In this document: positions 42,325 to 47,156 of the stretch, piece by piece
How positions within the stretch are numbered: the stretch's first letter is position 1
How the letters are laid out: each line of letters opens with the position of its first letter
Source: an uncultured Roseburia sp.
GTDB lineage: Bacteria; Bacillota; Clostridia; Lachnospirales; Lachnospiraceae
Length of the DNA: 47,156 nucleotides
Assembly: GCA_900756925.1 (NCBI GenBank)
Contig: CAAELX010000012.1
Coordinates: forward strand, 1 to 47,156
Direction of reading: 5' to 3'
Position numbers and translations under genes: made by a program
The notes under the pieces: generated by a model
What the model saw: only the letters and a program-made list of their open reading frames with translations
Told to the model about the DNA's origin: nothing
Database searches by the model: none

Positions 42325-43253
42325 AGAAAGTAGCAACCCGTGACAGTTATGGAAACGCATTGGTAGAGTTAGGAAAAGAGCATGATGATCTGATCGTATT
42401 AGATGCGGATCTTGCAGGGGCAACTAAGACAGGCGTCTTCAAAAAAGCATTTCCGGAGCGCCATTGGGATGTCGGTATCGCAGAGGCAAATATGGCAGGC
42501 ATCGCAGCTGGTGTGGCAGCCAGCGGAAAAGTACCGTTTATGAGCTCTTTTGCAATGTTTGCAGCAGGACGTGCTTATGAGCAGGTCCGCAACGCGATCG
42601 GATACCCACATCTGAATGTAAAGATCGGAGCGACCCATGCAGGAATCTCCGTAGGGGAAGACGGGGCAACCCACCAGTGCTTAGAAGACCTGGCACTGAT
42701 GCGCGAGATCCCGGGAATGGTTGTGATCAACCCGGCAGATGATGTAGAGGCAAGAGCGGCAGTGAAGGCTGCCTATGAGTATGTGGGACCTGTTTATCTT
42801 CGTTTTGGACGTCTTGCAGTTCCGGTTTTCAACGATGAGGAGACCTATCAGTTTGAGATCGGAAAAGGAATTGTGTTAAAAGAAGGAACCGATGTTACCA
42901 TTTTTGCAACAGGTCTGTGCGTCAACGAGACCATCGAGGCGGAGAAGCTGCTTGCGGCAGATGGAATCAACGCAGAGATTATCAATATCCACACAATCAA
43001 ACCAATCGACCGTGAACTTGTCGTACAGTCTGCGGCAAAGACCGGCAAGGTAGTGACAGTGGAGGAACACTCTGTCATTGGCGGACTGGGAAGTGCAGTC
43101 TGCGAGGTACTCTGTGAGGAAGCTCCGACAAAGGTTTTGAGAATCGGTGTGAATGACACCTTCGGCGAGTCCGGTCCGGCAGTGGAACTGATCCACAAAT
43201 ATGGTCTGGATGCAGAAGGCATTTATAAGAAAGTAAAAGCATTTGTAAAATAG
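42312..43253 (+). CDS. transketolase, C-terminal (pyrimidine-binding) subunit
   Basis: The 313 residues contain the Pyr domain with VLDADLAGATKTGVF near 34, FPERHWDVGIAEANMAGIAA (the Glu contacts the TPP pyrimidine) near 50-69, and KIGATHAGISVGEDGATHQC near 98. The transketolase C-terminal domain holds VTVEEHSVIGGLGSAVCEVL near 250. It is translationally coupled to the N-terminal subunit by a 13-bp overlap and followed by a terminator. Splitting of transketolase into two genes is common in Firmicutes. Confidence 0.93.
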   Translation: MSEIKKVATRDSYGNALVELGKEHDDLIVLDADLAGATKTGVFKKAFPERHWDVGIAEANMAGIAAGVAASGKVPFMSSFAMFAAGRAYEQVRNAIGYPHLNVKIGATHAGISVGEDGATHQCLEDLALMREIPGMVVINPADDVEARAAVKAAYEYVGPVYLRFGRLAVPVFNDEETYQFEIGKGIVLKEGTDVTIFATGLCVNETIEAEKLLAADGINAEIINIHTIKPIDRELVVQSAAKTGKVVTVEEHSVIGGLGSAVCEVLCEEAPTKVLRIGVNDTFGESGPAVELIHKYGLDAEGIYKKVKAFVK

Positions 43254-43278
43254 TCTGATCTGACAAAAAACAGCAGGG

Positions 43279-43322
43279 AAAATGTCAAAAAACAGCAGAA
43301 ATGTCGTTTTTTGACATTTTTT
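43279..43322 (+). terminator. terminator after the transketolase genes
   Basis: AAAATGTCAAAAAAC pairs with GTTTTTTGACATTTT around about 12 nt, followed by further T. It lies 26 bp after the stop codon. Confidence 0.85.
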
Positions 43323-43323
43323 G

Positions 43324-43353
43324 TTGCTAACAGGCAAATACAATGGATAGAAT
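43324..43353 (+). promoter_or_regulatory. possible promoter of the LysM-DUF5711-CvpA operon
   Basis: TTGCTA and TAGAAT are separated by 18 bp, beginning directly after the transketolase terminator and 90 bp before the next start codon. Confidence 0.45.
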
Positions 43354-43442
43354 CCGTCAAAATCTGCACAGGCGGTGTGCTAGGATTTTTCTGAAAAACA
43401 GGATGTCCGGGAAAGGGACAGGCATGAGAAAGGGGTTTCATC

Positions 43443-44639
43443 ATGACAGAGATTTTGCAGGAAGAGAGAGCATTACCAAAGAATATTAAACAGATTGGCG
43501 CGCCTGATATTGGAGATCGTATTTACATAGAGAACAGAGCCTATCAGACCATGCATCCACAGAATGTTTCCACGGAAAAAATGGTGTATGTACTGCTGGG
43601 AAGTCTCGAGAAGGACAGGGAGCGCCAGTGCATTTTTATAAAAGCAGCAATTACATTGGAAGAGATTGCGTTTGATGGCGATGTGCCGGTCTGGAACGAT
43701 GACAGCTGGGCATATCTGTATCGGAAATTAAATCATGCATACGATGACATGGTGATCACAGGATGGGCGTTTGACGTGCGTGGGCAGATGCCGGAACTGA
43801 CGGTGGCGGTTGAGAAAATCCACAGAACTTATTTTGGCGGTGCACATCAGGTGCTTTATCTGCTGGACACACTTCAGAATGAGGATTCTTTTTACAGTGT
43901 GAAAAATGGTGTCTTAAAGAAGCGGGACGGCTATTATATCTATTATGAGAAGGGGCAGGAGGAACCACGGATTAGCGTGTCGATCGAGACAGAGGAACAG
44001 GAACAGGCGAGAACGGCACAGGAGAAGGAAGAGACGGCTGCCGGGATGGCAGGCATGACGGGAAGCTACCGGACTTATATGAAGCAGAAAGAGCAGAAAA
44101 AAGGAGGCCTCTTATCTTATGTAATGTCGGCTGCCATGCTTTTTGTGATCTGTGGGTTGGGGGTTACGGCATACCAGAACCACACGAAAATGCATGCCAT
44201 GGAGGCAGCGATTCTGCAGATGAATCATGGTCAGGTGGAAGCGACAGAGACGGCGGGGCAGGTGCAGGTTGAGAATGTTGAGGGAAATATTGTGCCAGAG
44301 CAGGGTACGGAACCAGCTGCACAGGAAAATGTACCGGAGACAGAAATGGCAGCGGCGGATCAGGCAGTGCAGACAGAGGAGGAAAGCCAGACAGGAACAG
44401 TAGAGACAGACAGTGCAGCTGTACAGGAACCCGAGCAGACAGAGAGCGCAGAGACAATGAGCGAAGCCGGGCAGTATCTGGCGCAGGGGTATTATATTGT
44501 GCAGAAAGGGGACAGCCTTGTGGGGATCTGCAGGAAAATCTACCAGACGACAGCGGTGATGGACAAGATCTGTGAGGCGAACGGCATTGACAATCCGGAT
44601 GCAATCTATGAGGGGCAGTATCTGACACTTCCAAATTAA
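43443..44639 (+). CDS. membrane protein with degenerate MPN/JAB-like N-domain and C-terminal LysM
   Basis: This 398-residue protein has three parts. A soluble N-terminal domain (about 1-185) has strands resembling a JAB/MPN fold. Where active members have a GWxHTHP segment it reads TGWAFDVRGQMPEL, so the zinc histidines are missing. A single membrane segment (about 222-242, LSYVMSAAMLFVICGLGVTA) is followed by a Q/E/T-rich linker of about 100 residues. A LysM domain (about 350-397) contains YIVQKGDSLVGICRKIYQT and IYEGQYLTLPN and would bind peptidoglycan. The topology implies an internal N-domain and an external LysM. It heads an apparent three-gene operon. The MPN resemblance is tentative; LysM and the membrane segment are clear. 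Confidence 0.75.
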   Translation: MTEILQEERALPKNIKQIGAPDIGDRIYIENRAYQTMHPQNVSTEKMVYVLLGSLEKDRERQCIFIKAAITLEEIAFDGDVPVWNDDSWAYLYRKLNHAYDDMVITGWAFDVRGQMPELTVAVEKIHRTYFGGAHQVLYLLDTLQNEDSFYSVKNGVLKKRDGYYIYYEKGQEEPRISVSIETEEQEQARTAQEKEETAAGMAGMTGSYRTYMKQKEQKKGGLLSYVMSAAMLFVICGLGVTAYQNHTKMHAMEAAILQMNHGQVEATETAGQVQVENVEGNIVPEQGTEPAAQENVPETEMAAADQAVQTEEESQTGTVETDSAAVQEPEQTESAETMSEAGQYLAQGYYIVQKGDSLVGICRKIYQTTAVMDKICEANGIDNPDAIYEGQYLTLPN

Positions 44640-44709
44640 AAAAGGAGTGAATCTGATGGTGTGGTGTGCTATAATGTGATAATCAATGAGCAATTGGAAA
44701 GAGGTACTT

Positions 44710-45909
44710 ATGGCAACAAACACTGACAGACCGGAATTCCAGACAGTTCCTGCGATGGACATGGAGGAGTACAAAGGAAAAATACGGGCGCACAGGCTAA
44801 AGATCTTAAGAAGAACGCTGATAGTATTTTTTCTGCTGGCGGTGCTTCTGGCGGGGCTGTGGCTGTTTATGGCACTCCGGCATTACGAGGATTTTGATGT
44901 GACAGATTCTGTGGAGCAGTCGGATACGGCAGCAACGACTTTTACAGAATTTCGTGGAAATATATTGAAGTATAGCAACGATGGTGCACTGTATGCAGAT
45001 GCGGACAATAACCGAATCTGGAACCAGACATACGAGATGACAAATCCGACGATTGACACCTGTGGAAATTATCTGGTGGTCTATGACAAGAAGGGGACGG
45101 ATCTCTATATTATGACAACGGAAGGGCTTTCTGCGAAGATTGAGACGACGAGAAAGATCCAGATGGCAAGTATCGCGGGACAGGGAACCGTAGCGGTTCT
45201 GATGGGGGATCAGTCCGGCTCCGTTCTTGTTTTATACGATAAAAATGGTAATGAGCTTGTCAACGGGGCAATTTACGGGGAAGACGGAGGTTATCCGATT
45301 GCAATTGCGTTGTCGGATGATGCAGTAAAGCTTGCGGTGGCGATGCTCGATATCAGCGATGGTAATGTGAAGACAACAGTTGCTTTTTACAATTTCGGGT
45401 CTGTGGGGGAGAATGAGATTGACCGTATTGTGTCCGCAAATTCTTTTTCAGATATGGTGATTCCAGAGATGGATTTCGTGTCGAAGGACCGGATGGTCGC
45501 GTACGGGGATTCAGAGATCCTTATTTTTGAAGGGACACAGAAGCCAAAGCTGACGCAGGAGATTGCTCTGTCCGATCAGGCGAAGAGTACTTTCCATAAT
45601 GAAAAATATATTGGGGTTGTATATAGTAATAATGACGAACAGCTTACCCATCATGTGATAATCTATGATATGCATGGGACGGCTGTAATGGAAAACGATT
45701 TTGATATGGAATATACGCAGATCGGATTCCTGTCAAACAGTGAACTGTGTATCACAAATGAGCATTCCTGTGATATTTATACGGCAAGGGGCATTTATAA
45801 GTTTCATTATGATTTTGATGAGAAGCTTTATAAGATCGCTGCAGGAAGAATGGGGTTGAATTATACCGTTATTTTGGAGGGGGTGACGGAGAAGATAAGA
45901 CTGAAATAA
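44710..45909 (+). CDS. DUF5711 family membrane-anchored beta-propeller-like protein
   Basis: The protein has 399 residues from the ATG at 44710 (AAAGAGG 5-6 nt upstream); an ATG at 44686 is weaker. A basic N-terminus (RAHRLKILRRTL) precedes one membrane segment (about 42-62, IVFFLLAVLLAGLWLFMALR). The rest lies outside. It is built of repeated short beta-strand units (ILKYSNDGALYADADNN, YLVVYDKKGTDLYIMTTEGL, SVLVLYDKNGNELVNG, YTVILEG), as in a WD/PQQ-like propeller. I recognise it as DUF5711, of unknown function. It lies between the LysM protein and a CvpA-like protein, 10 bp before the latter. Confidence 0.7.
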   Translation: MATNTDRPEFQTVPAMDMEEYKGKIRAHRLKILRRTLIVFFLLAVLLAGLWLFMALRHYEDFDVTDSVEQSDTAATTFTEFRGNILKYSNDGALYADADNNRIWNQTYEMTNPTIDTCGNYLVVYDKKGTDLYIMTTEGLSAKIETTRKIQMASIAGQGTVAVLMGDQSGSVLVLYDKNGNELVNGAIYGEDGGYPIAIALSDDAVKLAVAMLDISDGNVKTTVAFYNFGSVGENEIDRIVSANSFSDMVIPEMDFVSKDRMVAYGDSEILIFEGTQKPKLTQEIALSDQAKSTFHNEKYIGVVYSNNDEQLTHHVIIYDMHGTAVMENDFDMEYTQIGFLSNSELCITNEHSCDIYTARGIYKFHYDFDEKLYKIAAGRMGLNYTVILEGVTEKIRLK

Positions 45910-45919
45910 AGGAGTACAT

Positions 45920-46633
45920 ATGAACTGGCTGTTAATGATTGTGATATCAGTGCTGGCATTTAGCATGTTAAGGGGCTACAGACGAGGGTTTCTTCGCATG
46001 CTTTATTCCCTGGTATCCTGGATTGTCATGTTTTTTCTGGTGTCACAGGCGACACCTTATGTGAATACGTTTCTGAAAGAGAACACAATGCTGTATGAGC
46101 GGATCGCGCAGTCCTGCGAGAGTGTTATTCAGGAGAAGGCACAGAACAGTATTGAGGAAAATGCGCAGAATATAGCAGAACAGCAGGTGGGAGAAGTGCA
46201 GAATCTCGGCATGCAGCTCCCAGAGGCTGTCATAAGCGAACTGGCGGAGAAGACGGCAGATGCAGCAGGTGGATTAATGGAGTCCGCAGGGGTATATGAA
46301 CAGCTTGCGTATGGCCTGGCAGATTTCATCCTGAACGGAATCTCTTTCTTTGCTACGATGGCGGTGGCGATGCTATTGCTGCACTCTCTGTCCCGGATTG
46401 TCGGAATTGTGTCGAGAATACCGGTGATCCGTGGCGTGAACCGGTACCTGGGAATGGTAGTAGGGGTGGTTTTCGGTCTGGCTGTTATATGGATCGGCTT
46501 TTACCTGATTGCGCTCTGCGGAACCAGCGAGACAGGGAACATGCTTATTTCCTATATATATGAAAGTCCTTTCTTGACGTATCTGTATGAGAACAACCTG
46601 ATTATTACGGTGGTGCTGTTGTGCTTTCGGTAA
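45920..46633 (+). CDS. CvpA family membrane protein
   Basis: This 237-residue protein has a CvpA-like start (MNWLLMIVISVLAFSMLRGY then RRGFLRMLYSLVSWIVMFFL). A long charged helical stretch follows (about 50-130, rich in Q, E and A, coiled-coil-like). Two or three more membrane segments come after it, with RIPVIRGVNRYLGMVVGVVFG, the family's C-terminal motif. CvpA relatives support envelope integrity and colicin production in E. coli. AAAGGAG lies 8 nt upstream of the ATG and the gene follows DUF5711 by 10 bp, so the three genes form one operon. Confidence 0.8.
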   Translation: MNWLLMIVISVLAFSMLRGYRRGFLRMLYSLVSWIVMFFLVSQATPYVNTFLKENTMLYERIAQSCESVIQEKAQNSIEENAQNIAEQQVGEVQNLGMQLPEAVISELAEKTADAAGGLMESAGVYEQLAYGLADFILNGISFFATMAVAMLLLHSLSRIVGIVSRIPVIRGVNRYLGMVVGVVFGLAVIWIGFYLIALCGTSETGNMLISYIYESPFLTYLYENNLIITVVLLCFR

Positions 46634-46762
46634 ACCGTTTTCAATGACAGAATATGCTCGGACTATGAAGTCTCTTACCTGTGACAGTGAAAAGCTTATG
46701 AGATGCCTTTTGCGTGTTTATAAGCAGAACGAAAAATATTTATAAGAAAACACGAAAAAGTG

Positions 46763-46791
46763 TTGACAGAAAATATAAATAATGCTAATAT
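46763..46791 (+). promoter_or_regulatory. promoter-like site 1 upstream of the rRNA-type leader
   Basis: TTGACA and TAATAT are separated by exactly 17 bp. The terminator hairpin at 46792 begins directly after the -10, so a transcript from here could not form the whole hairpin. The site may be vestigial or a weak promoter. Confidence 0.5.
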
Positions 46792-46833
46792 AAGTTCTGC
46801 CGTTGAACGAAAAGTTCTCCGGCAGAACTTTTT
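46792..46833 (+). terminator. terminator/insulator before the tandem promoters
   Basis: AAGTTCTGCCG (46792-46802) pairs perfectly with CGGCAGAACTT (46820-46830), followed by TTT. It would stop transcripts coming from the cvpA-like operon before the tandem promoters. Confidence 0.75.
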
Positions 46834-46900
46834 AAATAGGACAGTGAATAGATCTGGACAAGTTATTTGTCTGTTCGAAAATAAAAAGTTAAAAAAGTTG

Positions 46901-46929
46901 TTGACAAACGACTGGTGATTTGATAGAAT
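46901..46929 (+). promoter_or_regulatory. tandem strong promoter 2 (rRNA type)
   Basis: TTGACA, 17 bp, TAGAAT. An A-rich tract (AAAATAAAAAGTTAAAAAAG) immediately upstream looks like an UP element. It is followed by CAAGCTGTCGCAAA, repeated after the next promoter. Confidence 0.85.
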
Positions 46930-46984
46930 GATCAAGCTGTCGCAAAGAACGGAATCACTTCTGAAAAGAAAATGAAAAAAGTTC

Positions 46985-47013
46985 TTGACAAAGCGAAACA
47001 GATTTGATAAAAT
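46985..47013 (+). promoter_or_regulatory. tandem strong promoter 3 (rRNA type)
   Basis: TTGACA, 17 bp, TAAAAT, 84 bp after promoter 2. The A-rich upstream tract AAAATGAAAAAAGTTC and the downstream AAAGCTGTCGCAAA repeat the same module. Confidence 0.88.
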
Positions 47014-47074
47014 ATCAAAGCTGTCGCAAAACGACAACACATCAGTTCGGAAGAACTGAAAAATAAAAAAGTTG

Positions 47075-47103
47075 TTGACAAACACTTAAAGATGTGATAA
47101 CAT
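47075..47103 (+). promoter_or_regulatory. tandem strong promoter 4 (rRNA type)
   Basis: TTGACA, 17 bp, TAACAT, 90 bp after promoter 3. It has the same A-rich tract (AAAAATAAAAAAGTTG). A TCAGTTC/GAACTGA hairpin (47042-47059) lies between promoters 3 and 4. Confidence 0.85.
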
Positions 47104-47156
47104 ATCAGAGTTGCTGAAAACAACAAAGAACATTGATAACTGAACAGTGAATAACC
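47104..47156 (+). other. leader of a probable rRNA operon running off the window
   Basis: The last bases include GAACATTGATAACTGAACAG, a stretch typical of Firmicute leaders just upstream of 16S rRNA genes. Together with the tandem TTGACA promoters this predicts a 16S gene shortly beyond the window end. No rRNA sequence itself is present. Confidence 0.65.

Overview
The window looks like a chromosomal segment of a gut-type Firmicute, most probably a Lachnospiraceae member. This rests on the gene set seen here: dnaX-ybaB-recR, a split transketolase, a domain-swapped PstS, DUF5711 and DUF6062 proteins and an MptD-type ECF transporter. It also rests on strong GGAGG-type ribosome sites and on TTGACA/TATAAT promoters with 17-bp spacers. 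No phage, IS transposase or CRISPR array is visible. The species is inferred, not read from a marker gene.

Layout. 1-2.6 kb: a long nested palindrome, then a GH120-type beta-xylosidase with a LacI-type operator. 2.8-8.3 kb: rsmI, an orphan KdpDE-like two-component pair, a CNNM/CorC-type membrane protein and an AI-2E-family permease, followed by a decayed coding fragment. 8.5-12.4 kb (minus strand): a DUF885 lipoprotein peptidase, a rhodanese fold lacking its cysteine, and nhaC. 12.5-16.2 kb: a complete ECF-type transporter operon (S component, EcfT, fused double ATPase) and a ZinT-like protein, then tRNA-Gly(CCC). 16.6-21.5 kb: a TetR regulator divergent from an SGNH acetylesterase, a hipBA module with paired operators, and the wreck of a surface protein.

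21.5-30.5 kb is a phosphate regulon: Pho box, pstS-pstC-pstA-pstB-phoU, a second Pho box, a Na/Pi cotransporter, and a PhoP/PhoR-type pair. 30.6-37.7 kb: a SWIM-SNF2 helicase, the Mn exporter mntP behind a yybP-ykoY Mn2+ riboswitch and its terminator, a Ca2+/Na+ exchanger, and phosphofructokinase. 37.7-43.3 kb: dnaX, ybaB, recR (with an antisense DUF6062 gene between the last two) and the two transketolase halves. 43.4-46.6 kb: a LysM membrane protein, a DUF5711 protein and a CvpA-like protein. The window ends in a stack of tandem strong promoters and a leader typical of an rRNA operon.

The most unusual feature is a family of three long structured elements (28126-28330, 34254-34499, 35247-35482). 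Each lies in the same orientation, 30-36 nt upstream of a start codon: the phoP-like regulator, mntP and the Ca/Na exchanger. They share a conserved three-way-junction core, but in the third copy the sequence of the long closing stem is completely replaced while base pairing is kept. Compensatory base changes are visible at several pairs. They are either a new cis-regulatory RNA or a structured mobile repeat. In the mntP leader the element is stacked downstream of the recognised Mn2+ riboswitch.
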